Source of the DNA: Strigomonas culicis
Taxonomy: Eukaryota > Euglenozoa > Kinetoplastea > Trypanosomatida > Trypanosomatidae
Reading direction: 5' to 3'
DNA length: 34,895 bases
Assembly (NCBI GenBank): GCA_000482145.1
Contig: AUXH01000145.1
Coordinates: 1 to 34,895 of the forward strand
The notes under the pieces are model-generated. The model did no database searches. It saw nothing but the letters and a program-made list of their open reading frames with translations, and had not been told where the DNA came from. A program made the translations under genes and the position numbers. Of the stretch, positions 9,658 to 19,625 are shown in pieces. Position 1 is the stretch's first letter, and each line of letters begins with the position of its first letter.

Positions 9658-12600
9658 TCACAGTAAGTCTGCCACCTGCGTTTTATTCCAATGCTGCGCG
9701 GCAGTACATTCACTCTTCATGTTGCTTTCCTGTTGTTTGAGCAGGTGCAGGACATCAATAAACTCCTTCTTCTCTTCTTCATTATTCCACGACGGCAACT
9801 TGACGGGTACCAGGTAGGACTTATTCATGGTATTATTATTATTATTATTATTATTATTCGTACTGACCGCCGTGGTAGCGCCCATGTGACTGCTTCTGTT
9901 GTCACCTGCATTGTTAGCGTTATTATTGTTTTGGAATCGAGTGCGGCGGACGTCCGTGACGCTGAAGGAAGAGGGCTTTGCAGCGCCGGTGTTGCTGTTG
10001 GTGGTGGTGGCACCCCGTAAATGCGAATCTTCATTATTTGTGTTATTACTGTTATCGTTAAAGAGAGGCACGCACAGCAGCTCTGGCAGCTGAATCTGCT
10101 GCGTCTCAATCTCACTCAAGTAGTCCTCCAGTACACTGAGTCCTTCCTTCAAATACTTCACATTGATGAGGACACCGGCACCGCCGCCGTTGTTGATGTT
10201 ATGCGCGCTAAAGAGATCCGGGATAGTGGCACGACGAGAAGACCCATAGCGTCTGTGGTGGGAGGGAGAGGGGCTATCCGCCTTAGAAGGATTGTCGTTC
10301 AGATAGCGCTCTTGATTCATCGCGCGCGCGTTGAGCTCGCGTCGACGCGCGCGCTCTCGTCGCTTTTCCTCTCGCCGCCTTCGCTTCCGCATCTCGCGCA
10401 TCTCCGCCTCCGCCTCGGCGTCGCCGTCACCGCCGGCGCTCATGGAGGGCGAGACGGTCGCGCGCCTTCTCCGCCGGATTCGGCGCGCGAGAGGGGAGTA
10501 GAACAAGTTGTCCGCCTTGTTGACCTCCGCACTGCTGCTGCTGCTGCTGCCGCCCGTGCTCGGCGTCGACGAGGTAGCGGATGAGGACGAGGAGAGCGAG
10601 GACGAGCTGTCCTCATCCTCATCGTCGGTATGGCCGTGGCCCTCCCCCCCCTGCGGATGATTGTTGCTACGGTCGCGTGCCCCACCAAGGTGGGGGCTGA
10701 CCGTCGGCGACGTGGAGGCGTCACCCTCGCCGCGCCGCAGTCGCGCGCGGCCGTGCGGCTCGCTGTTGTTGTTCGCCTGATAGCACGCGAAGAGAAAGTC
10801 TACCGTGTTGAACACGAGCGCGGCGCGCACCGGGTCATGCACGGAGAGCAGCACCTCCGCCTCCTCCATCGCATTGCGGTACAGGAGCAGCACATCCTTC
10901 TTGCTGTAGACGATCGGGTAGCGGAAGCGATGGTGGTGCACCAGCGCCGGCGCCGCGTCCCGCAGCGGCACCGCCACGGCCTCCGCCAGGAGCTGCCGCG
11001 CCGCGCGCTTCTTATGCTTCCGGCTGGCGGCGGCCGGGCTCGCTGCGGGCCGCGCGCGGCTGCGCGTCGGGGTGCTGTCGTGGCTGTCTGCCGCGTCCTC
11101 CTCCCCCGGCGTTGCACCGCGCGCGGCAGCTGCCGTCTCCTCGAACACATAGGAGGCGCCGAGCACCCCGCAGAAGAGCGACGCGATCGCCTCCGTCTCG
11201 AGCCCGTGCACCGTTGCGGTGATGACGCGGTTGAGGATGTAGGTGGAGGGGAGCGGGAGGAAGAAGCTGCCGCCGCAGCTGCTGAGCCCCATGCGTCCGC
11301 TCGCGCTGGGCCGCGTCTTGTCGTCGGGCGAGGTCGCGCGGAGATGGGTCTGGTAGTTGTTGTCGTCGGCGTTGTAGTTGAGCACGGAGAGCGCCGCGCG
11401 GAGCCCGTAGCGGTTCGACTGGCTGAGGAACTCAAACGAAGGCGACGGCGCCGCGATGCCAACCGCGTTCCCACCACTGCTGCTGTAGTTGTGGTTGGAC
11501 TGGTGGCGGAGAGACAGACGGCGGCGGCAGGAGGTGTGTGGCGGATAGTAAAAGTGGTGCGACAGCTGCGCCTTGCATCCCGGCACGATGAGATCGTCGC
11601 CGAGATCGAATACATCTTCCTCCTCCTCCTCGTCCTCATGGTCCGCGTCCGAGCCCTCTGCGTTCTCTTCACCGTCCTTCTTCGCCTTTTTATGCACTCT
11701 TTTCGTTTTACTTCGCTTTGGCACCACTCGCTCTTCATCGACCGATCGTTTCCGATGATTAGGATGCGCGCCGTCACTGTCATCGAGGACCAAGCTGCTG
11801 CGACTACGATTGGGGCTGGAGGTACCACTGGCCCCGCCAGGCAAGCGCTGGCGGTACCCATGCTGCCCCTTCCCACCCCTCCGTTTCCACTTTTTTGTCC
11901 GCTCTCGTCGCTCCTGCTGCAGCAGCTCGTCGCTCACGGCGGCCATCTTCTTCGCCTGCTGCTTCAGCACCTCTTCTTCCTCCTCGTGCGCGAAGATGGA
12001 GTTGAAGCGGTCGAGGAGCTGCTCCTCGTACAGCAAGCGATAGAGGTCACACACCCACTTCTTGTAGTAGACGACGAGGCGCGACTGGCTGACGTAGATA
12101 TTCGGAATAAGGAAGTCTAAGACGGAGCTGACAACGCGAAAGATGAGGAGCGTCATCTCGGACTCGATCTGCGTCTGCATGCGGGCCAGCTGATCGATGC
12201 TGAAGCCAAGTGTGTCAGATATGTCTGACAGCTGCTGGTGGAGCAGCGCAGGCAGTAGCCCCGTGGTGTCCAGCAAGAAGCTACCGTTCCCATTGTCATT
12301 AAGGTAGGAAAAGCTATCGTTGCGCGTGGCGATGGGGTCCGACGAGAGCTGCTGCTGCTGCCGTTGGATGGACATAAAGAGTTGTATTTCCTTTTCAGAG
12401 GGAATCCATGCATGGGTGTTTGGCGCATTCGCAGTATTATAAGTCGTCGTGGTGTTGGTAGTGTTCGTGCTGGACGCAAATGAAAAATTTGCATTGTAGT
12501 CTTCCATCACGTTGTTGCTATGGTCGCTGCTGTTTCTGGTTCTTTGAAAGAACAACAACAATCGTATTTGAGTCTCAAACGCTTTGGTCAGAAGATGAAG

Positions 12601-14267
12601 CAAAAAGTCAACCGGCCGTATACCACCACTGTGGCTTGTGTCGCTGACGTCCATGTGGCTGTGATGATCGGAAAGCAGAATACTCATATCCTTCAAAAGC
12701 ATTTGAGCATGCAGCGCACTTTGATCCTTTTCCTCCTTCTCCTTTTCCTGATGCAGCGTATCGCGAAGAAGATTAAGCGAGTGTTGGATCGTTCGATGCG
12801 ATACGTCATTTACACTAGCAGCAGCAGCATCGTCCGCATTCACACTTTTATTAGGATTCCGTTGGTGCTGTATCGTGCCAACCATCACGGGCGCCGTCGC
12901 TGCGACGAGTAAACAGTTTCCACCGTAGCTGCGCAGCTCCGGCGTGCATAGTAGCTTCACCAAGTCCAAGTTGATTGAAGACAAGAACGTAGCGTTATAA
13001 TTGCTCATGGTGCTACTCTCCTTATTAGTGTTCGTATTGGCGCTGTTGCTCGCCGTATCAAAATCCAAATGTAAAAGACCCTCCGCCAAGACGGAAAGCG
13101 AGGTCAGAATAGATGCCCAGAAACTCACCATCGCGCTGCTGTTGGTGTTGTTGTTAATGTTCACGGCTGTGGTGGCGGCAGCGAAACCACCCGTCGTCGC
13201 CGCGGCGACAGCAGCGGCGCCACTCACGTTGGTGGACGTCGAGTTGGAGAGGAAGCTCACGCCAGCCATGCTCACACTCGTAGAGGGCGGCGGCGGCGGC
13301 GGCGGCGGTGCTGCTGCTGCTGTCGCTGCCGGTGATGGCGGCGGCGCCGCGCGTGAGGCGGGCGGTGTGAAAAGCAGCGCGAAAAGTTCCTTCGCGTCGT
13401 TTGTGAGCGCCGCGCGGCACGAGTCCGCGGTGCGGTTGTAAAGGGCATTCGCACTGCTGCTACTGCTGCTACTCGCCACGAGCGTGCTCACAGGGTTGCT
13501 GCTGCTGCTGCTACTCGCGTCGGCGCGCAGGAGCCACAGCAGCAGCTCGAGATCGACGAGGGACGTGTTGCCGTTGAGCAGGCCCCAGAAGTTATGTTCC
13601 CATAAAAAGTCGGCGGTGTCGGCCGCCACCGCGACGTCGGAGGCATCGTGCATCGCCTCTCTGGCGTCCCCCGCCTCAGTGCCCCTTTGCTGCTCCGCCT
13701 CCTCCGGTGCCGTTTGTGCCTCGCCTGGTCTCTGCTGCTGCTGCTGCTGCTGCTGCTGTGCTTCCTGGAGGTAGGCGGCCCCCAGCGCGCCGCCGTCCTC
13801 CAGAGGTGAGACGCCACTTGTGTCGGAGGTCGGGGCGGCCGCCGGTTCCTGCGCACGGCGGTTTGCGTCGCGCTCCTCGTACACGACCGCTGCGAGATCC
13901 GCCACGTGCACGGGAACGGTGTGGTAGCGCGTGCTCGCGCCCTTCGACCCGCCGTGCTTCGCGGGACTGCCGCCGTGGCCGCTCCGCGCGCTCCCCACCA
14001 CGGCCGTGGGGCTCGAGTCGCGCGGATGGTTGGCGCTGCCCGCCGCGCCACCTGCAGCGGCCCCGAAGCTCGGGCGGTGCAGGAACGCGGCGACGGGGGC
14101 GGGGGAGGACGGCGTCACGTTGCCGGGCCGCGGCGACGCCGCCGTCGACAGCTGCTGCAGGTTGGAGCTGATCGTCAGCCCGCGCGCCATTTTGCGCTTG
14201 AACTTCTTCAACAGCACCTGATGGAGTGCATTTTGTTTTTCATCCGTGGAAATCGCGTTCGTATTTG

Positions 14268-14300
<33 letters not shown>

Positions 14301-15639
14301 CACTCGTCAGGCTGGCACCGATTGCTTCTGCAAACACAAAGCTGTCCAGGCTGGAGAAGCTGGATCCGTTGCCGCGCAGCCCCGTGTTGGTGTCGCTCGG
14401 ATGGCCGTGCGCTGGATGGAAGTGACTAAACGAATTCGGCATCGCGGCACTGCCCGTCGCGGCCACCTCCGCACTCGGCGAGAGCGGCGCGCCCGTCAGC
14501 TGGGACACGCCGTGGCTGCCCAGGTGCAGGTGGACCGTGTTCAGGGCGCTCAGGTCGTAGTTGCCCGCGAAGGAGAGCGGCATGGGCGTACTCGCGCCGC
14601 TGCCCTTCGCATTGTTGGTGGCCGTGGGGTTCGCACCGCCGTCCTCCGCGGGGCTCGTGGCGCGCTTCTGCCTCTCGTCCGGCAACGGCTTCGGGTGGCT
14701 CGCCGCGCCGTTCATGTTGGCATCCTCGCGCGCGACGCACATGTCCTTCAACACGAAGCACTTCTCCTTGAGTCGGTCGATGAACGTCTTGAGACGGCCG
14801 AGGCTTTCCATGTTCGCGCGGACGGAGGCGAGGTGCCGCTGCAGCTCCTTAATCGCGAAGTCGAAGCTCTTCACGAACATGCGACGCTCATACTTGGTCA
14901 GCATCGCGTCAAACCGAATCAGAATGAACAGCAGCTCTAAAATGTAAAGGCTGGCCATGTAGCTCGTGTTACGGTAGTTCAGCTGCATGTTATTGTGGAG
15001 ACTCTTCTTCCACTTGCTGTCCGCCTCCGCCCCGCCCGCGTCCGGGTGGCCGATGGCCGCGCGCGCGCCCTCCTTGGTGGTGGCGGCGGCGGCTTGCGCG
15101 GCCGCACCCCCGCCGGCCGCGCCACCGCCAGCTGCGCCACTCGCACCCCCTGCCTCCCCGCCCTTCGCGTTGCCGGGGCTGCCGGAGGCGCCGAGCATGG
15201 CAGCCATGTTATCGCTGCTGCTTACCGTGGACATATTGTTGTTCGTGTTGGCGGAGGCCGTGCCCTCGCTCGTTGTCTTGCTCACACTCATCAGCAGCGC
15301 ATGGGGGCTGCTGGCCGCGCTCGGGCCCCCGCTAGCCCCCGCGGCCGCTGCGGCGGCACCCCCCGCCGGCGCGCCCGCCGCGACGTTGGCGCTGCTCTTC
15401 GCATTGGACTTTATGCTGTGCGTGTTGCCGACCGCCTCGCCGTCGTAGGCCTGCTGCGCGGACCGCTCCTGCAGCAGCGGCAACAGCGTGTGGAGGAGGG
15501 GGAGGAACTCCGTGCGGAGCTGCGCCGCGATCTGCGGCAGCATCGCCGACGGCCCGAGGCCGCCGGCGAGGGACGGCAGCGGCATCGACGGCCCTGCCGC
15601 GGCGGATAAGCCTTGCTGCTGCTGAGATGGCGTGGTCAT
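9658..15639 (-). CDS. Giant hypothetical protein (1993 aa), low-complexity rich, nuclear-type basic/acidic segment
   Basis: Frame from ATG at 15637-15639 to TGA at 9658. I do not recognise the family. Ordered, helix-rich blocks are islands in disordered sequence: residues ~30-65 (leucine-rich, LLPLL-type), ~215-310 (YRNTSYMASLYILELLFILI and following amphipathic helices), ~1160-1250 (NIYVSQSRLVVYYKKWVCDL, then a charged helix), ~1463-1500 (TATVHGLETEAIASLFCGVL) and ~1573-1625 (VHDPVRAALVFNTVDFLFAC). Between them lie Ala/Gly, Asn, Gln, Pro and Ser runs. A strongly basic stretch followed by a Glu/Asp run (~1290-1345, includes VPKRSKTKRVHKKAKK) could be a nuclear localisation signal; that is inference. 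The C-terminus is a short charged helix (EEEKKEFIDVLHLLKQQE). No enzymatic motif is visible. The repeated spacing of ordered blocks argues for a real scaffold-type protein and against a chance open frame. Confidence 0.8.
9832..9858. repeat. (ATT)n tract encoding poly-Asn near the C-terminus of the 1993-aa protein
   Basis: A pure ATT repeat on the + strand; on the coding strand it is a run of about nine Asn codons. Likely length-polymorphic and in frame. Confidence 0.9.
13284..13308. repeat. (GGC)n tract encoding poly-Pro
   Basis: A GGC trinucleotide repeat on the + strand reads as eight consecutive Pro codons on the coding strand (residues ~778-785 of the 1993-aa protein), next to Ala-rich sequence. 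Confidence 0.85.
13732..13759. repeat. (CTG)n tract encoding poly-Gln
   Basis: A pure CTG repeat on the + strand (CAG on the coding strand) encodes an uninterrupted Gln run at about residues 628-636 of the 1993-aa protein. Shorter CTG/CAG runs occur at about 10529-10551 (Ser frame), 13440-13470 and 13499-13513, so the same trinucleotide has expanded in more than one reading frame within one gene. Confidence 0.9.
14268..14300. repeat. (ATT)n tract encoding poly-Asn
   Basis: A pure ATT repeat of about ten units reads as poly-Asn at about residues 447-457 of the 1993-aa protein. It is an AT-rich island in otherwise GC-rich coding sequence. Confidence 0.9.
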
Positions 15640-15720
15640 ACGCTTCTTTTTTTTCCTTTCTTCTTCTTTACGCTCACTCTCTCTATTTATACGGAGAGTG
15701 TGACTTTTAATCGTTTGCTA

Positions 15721-15776
15721 CTATCACAGGGAACAGAAGGAACCAACAGAGAAATAAAAAAGAAAGGAAAGAGTGT
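15721..15776 (-). promoter_or_regulatory. Putative trans-splice acceptor of the 1993-aa gene
   Basis: The + strand 15738-15772 is almost all purine (a long pyrimidine tract on the coding strand). The first AG on the minus strand follows at 15721-15722 in a GATAG context, leaving a leader of about 80 nt. Inferred. The rest of the gap 15640-16103 is AT-rich with a short (TA)n at about 15968-15981 and shows no gene. Confidence 0.55.
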
Positions 15777-16103
15777 ACACCATGATGGAAAACTCAACAG
15801 TGAAAATAATGTTAGCTGAAGAGGGAGAACAAAGCAAAAACAGAGCACATATAACGATAGCAGTGTTTCTTTCTTCTTTATATAATTGCACACTTTTGTT
15901 TTTGAATTCACTATAATTAGAACAGTTCATTTTTTCAAACTTATTAGTTTATCGCTTATGTTTAGAAATATATATATATATTATAGAAAAAACAAATAAT
16001 TAGATTAATCGAAAGACAACCACTATCACCGCAACAACAAGAAAAGAAAGCAACCATCAGAAGAGAGGTACGGAGAGCGAGCGCGGCGCACCGACGCCGA
16101 CGC

Positions 16104-19075
16104 CTACTCGCCGTCCTGCGCGACATCGATCTCCAGCGCGGGCTGGATCTGCTCCTTGCGCATCCGTGCGACCTGCAGCACGTACTGCAGCGAGAAGTAG
16201 TTCTCCCGCGCGAGCTGCACCAGCATGCGGTGCTGCAGCAGGCTGCGCTGCAGCTGCTTCAGGCACGGGATGAGCTGTGCGGCGGCCGCGCCGCCGCCGA
16301 CGTTCCCCGACGCGATCGACTGAAGGCCGACGCTGTCCTCCGCGTGGACGAGGAGACACTGCGCCCACAGCAGGGCGTGCTGCCAGCCGCGGCAGCGCTC
16401 CGCCTCCTCACTCACCCAGCGCACGAAGAGCGGAAGGCGGCGGCCGGCACGGCGGCGACCGCGACGGGGATGCTGTCCGCCGGCATGCACCGCAGGCACT
16501 CCACGCCGAGCAGCGCGTCACCGAGGGTGAGCGCGCCGACGAGGGCGAGCACGTGCTGCCCGTCGCGCAGCTGCGCCGCGACGCTGCTGGCCGTGACCGC
16601 CGCCGTCAGCCGCTGCTGTAGCGGCTGAAAGCGCGGCCGCGCGTGGCGCGTCGAGAAGAGCAGTAGGCCGTCCGTCGTCGCGGCCGCGAACTCGGTGCCG
16701 GTCGCCGCAAAGCTCAGGTGCGCGGTGCGCGCCGTCAGCTCCGTCTTGCGCTTGCCGGTCGCGTGGTGGCGGTGGCGGCTGCCGGGCAGCTCCAGCACCT
16801 TGCGCTTCTGCAGCTGCGCATCGTCGTCGTCAATGTCGATGTCGCCGAGGAAGCCGCCCTCGGAGATCTGCCGCCACTGGTACTGCTCCTCCGCGCCCAG
16901 CACGTCGAGGTTCGTCGTCACCGGCCACTTGCATACAACGTAGCCCTGCAGCGCGTGGTACATGACGAGCCACTTGCTCTCGCCGCCGGCCACGAGCCGC
17001 TCCCCCTCCGGCGAGAAGGCGATGGTCGTGAAGTGCGCGTTGTAGTTGGCGGAGCTCGGCCCCGTTTCCTTCTGCCACCCGCCCGCCGCGTCGTAGTTCG
17101 TCTGGAAGGTCTTGAGCAGCTCCGGCTCGGTCGGCACCGCGGTGTCGTAGACCGAGATCTCGCCCGAGGAGGTGAGCACGGCCATGCGGCGGCCGCTGCT
17201 GCTGTACGCGACGCAGAGCACCTCCGTGTGGATGTGCAGCACCTCGCCCTCGCCCTTCAGCCGCTCCCCGCCCTCGTCCTGGTTGAAGAGGTCCCAGAAG
17301 ATGATGTTGTGGTCGAGCGAGCCGGACGTGAGCGTCGTGCCGGAGGGGTGGAAGGCGAGGCAGGCGATGGGGCCCTCGTGGCCCTGCAGCGTGTCGACGA
17401 CGCGGCCGGTCTGCACCGCGAAGAGGTAAATGCGGTTGAGGCTGCTGCTGCCGACCGCGAGCAGCTCGCCGGAGCCATCGACGGCGACGCAGGACAGCTG
17501 GGTCTCCTCCGGCGGCGTGAAGACGCGAAACTGGCGGTAGCGCACGAGGTCGTAGGCGCGCGCCGTGCCGTCGAGACTGCTCGTGAAGAAGGTCGTCATG
17601 GCCGCGCTCGCGGCGATGCCCGTGATGGGCCCGGTGTGCTCCGTGAAGGTCACGTAGCACTGCCCGGAGCTGCTGCTCCACACCTTCACCTTGCCGTCCT
17701 CGCCGCCCGAGAGGATGAAGCGGCTGTCCGCCGTCATCGCGGTGCGGGCGATGTCGTAGTAGTGCGCCTGCTCCTTCAGCGCGTAGCTCTCGGACTTCCA
17801 GTTCCAGACGAGCAGCTGCTTGAGGTGTGCGCTGCCGAAGGCGACGTGGTCACCGCTGGGCGAGAAGGACGCGGCGGTGAGGGCCTGCGCGGAGATGGAG
17901 AGGAGGTGGACAAGGTCGAACGTGTCACCTTCCAGCGTGTGGATGGCGAAGATGCCGGTGTTGTAGCCAATCGCCACCAGCCCGCGCGGCTGGTGGAACG
18001 CGGTGACGCTGACGTTCCCCTTGTGCGTCAGCATGTACTTCTTCTCCACCTCGAAGGCGTAGCGCAGCATGTCGGGGAGCCCCGTGTCGTCCGCATTGCT
18101 CACACTCACGCCCTCCAGCTGCAGCTGCTCTAGTTTTTGCTTCTCGAGGAAGCTGAGCGGCACAGCCTCACCGTTCTCATCCACCTCCTCGTCCTGTTCT
18201 TCCTCCTCATCCTCCTCGTCCTCCTCTTCTCCATCTTTCTTCTGCTTCTTGCCAGACTTGGCGCCGGCCACCTTCGTGTTCACGTGCGCCCGCGCGATGG
18301 CGTGCAGCACCTCACGCCGCGTGATGGTGGTGCGGCGCCACGTCGCGGCCACGTTGTCCGCCGCAACGCTCACGACGCGCACCACCGCCGGCGCGCTGCT
18401 CGAGGGCGGCTGGCCCTCCGCCTCCGCCCCGGCCTCGGCCGGTTTGGGGTCCTCCGATACAAACCACGCGCCCATCACGGCGCTCCGGTGCCCGATGAGG
18501 TCGTTGTGCTGCGCCGCCATCCCTTTCTTGTGCGCCGCGAGCTGCCGCGGCACAATACGCATGCGGGCGTCCTCGCCGGAGACCAACAGAAAGCGACTGT
18601 CCGCCGTCCACGACACGTTCTTGATGGGCAGGCTGAGTACATTGTGGTAGTTCTCCATGCGGTGGCAGCCGTGGAACTGCACGACGCGGCGCGTCGGGCT
18701 GTTGTACACCTGCAGCGTGTTTTCAAAGGCGAGGGCGACGAACTGGCCGCAGGGGCTGAAGCTCACGCAGGCCACAGCCGCGCTGGGCGGGAAGGAGATG
18801 GTGTCCAGAATCACGCGCGCGGAGACGGAGAAGAAAAAACCCAGCCCACGGTGCCCGACGGCCAGCAGCAGGTCACCGTCCGGCGAGAGGGCGCAGCACT
18901 GGATGCTGCTGTTGCTACACGCGAGGGACTGGATGCCCTCTGCCTGCAGCTGCACCGCGGTCATGTAATTGTGGACGGGGGAGTAGAGGACGCTGCCGTC
19001 CGGCGAGAAGACCACGTTGCCACCGGTGTACAGCATGCCGTGCACAGCGGCGAGCTGGAACTCATTGTTGTGCAT
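16104..19075 (-). CDS. PWP2: PWP2/UTP1 homologue (UtpB, small-subunit processome), frameshifted near the C-terminus
   Basis: PWP2 is a tandem WD40 protein of the UtpB complex, which binds U3 snoRNP and nascent pre-18S rRNA in the nucleolus. Family features seen: the N-terminal GNVVFSPDGSVLYSPVHNY segment, repeated WD blades (e.g. LLVSGEDARMRIV, FILSGGEDGKVKVW, LTSGSLDHNIIFWDLF), the junction block LSFAATGTEFAAATTDGLLL, and an acidic insert at ~278-298. The first ATG is at 19073-19075 (MHNNEFQLAA); a GTG one codon upstream is unlikely as a start. The first frame stops at 16412. The usual Utp12-type helical C-terminal domain continues at once in another frame (16104-16436: LPLFVRWVSEEAERC, then LKQLQRSLLQHRMLVQLARE). 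Together they give about 990 residues, close to the ~920 of yeast and human PWP2. The break is therefore either a sequencing/assembly indel or a real disabling mutation. Family assignment is very secure. Confidence 0.93.
16412..16440 (-). other. PWP2: Frameshift site in PWP2
   Basis: The conserved DSIPVAVAAVPAAA segment is followed in the first frame by a short unrelated tail (FRSSCAG) and a stop at 16412-16414. The expected continuation (LPLFVRW) is in the frame reached by re-reading one base at 16436, equivalent to one missing base in the GCC-repeat run. No canonical X XXY YYZ slippery heptamer is present, so programmed frameshifting is not favoured. Confidence 0.85.
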
Positions 19076-19172
19076 CACCCAGGACCGATTCTTTTTTCTT
19101 TTTTGTTCTTGAGCAATTTAGTTTTTTTTTATTTCAATGACAACCTCTCTTGTGTACTGTTCTCTCTTTTTC

Positions 19173-19228
19173 CTTTTTTTTTTGTAAATACGGAGAGAGA
19201 GTGTGAGAGAGAATTAAAGAGTTACAAA
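19173..19228 (-). promoter_or_regulatory. Putative trans-splice acceptor of PWP2
   Basis: The purine-rich + strand segment at about 19191-19228 is a polypyrimidine tract on the coding strand. The first AG after it is near 19173-19174, in an A-rich context, with further AGs near 19160-19170, so the exact acceptor is uncertain. The leader would be roughly 100 nt. The gap 19076-19625 is otherwise AT-rich, with short simple repeats and no gene that I can support. Confidence 0.45.
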
Positions 19229-19625
19229 GAAATGACAACATCAATAATTAAAACAACACCACCACCAACAACAACACTGGCGGAAAGAAGAATAAGTTCA
19301 GCTTACTTAAGTGGTCCCGCATCATAAGACGTTTAGGATTGGTTAGTTTTAGATATAGTTAATAAATTATGTATGTTATAAAATCATTATTAAGTATTAG
19401 AAAAACAAAAACAAAAAGAAAATACACGAAACCATCGATATTCAAGTAGAATTTAGTAAACAAACATATGAGGGCATTGAAAAAAGGTAATCATCGCTGT
19501 GTGTATTCGCACAGTCACCGCAAAACAAACCAACAAACCAAAACAAGGAACATCCGTAACAACAACATCAACCATCATCACCTTTTTTTTTACTTTTAAA
19601 GCTATTCTCTATTTATTATTAGGAC

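Noticed and set aside
16412..16440. Programmed -1 ribosomal frameshifting or an intron as explanation for the PWP2 break
   Set aside because: There is no canonical slippery heptamer and PWP2 is not known to be recoded. There are no room or splice signals for an intron because the two frames abut exactly. An indel is simpler.
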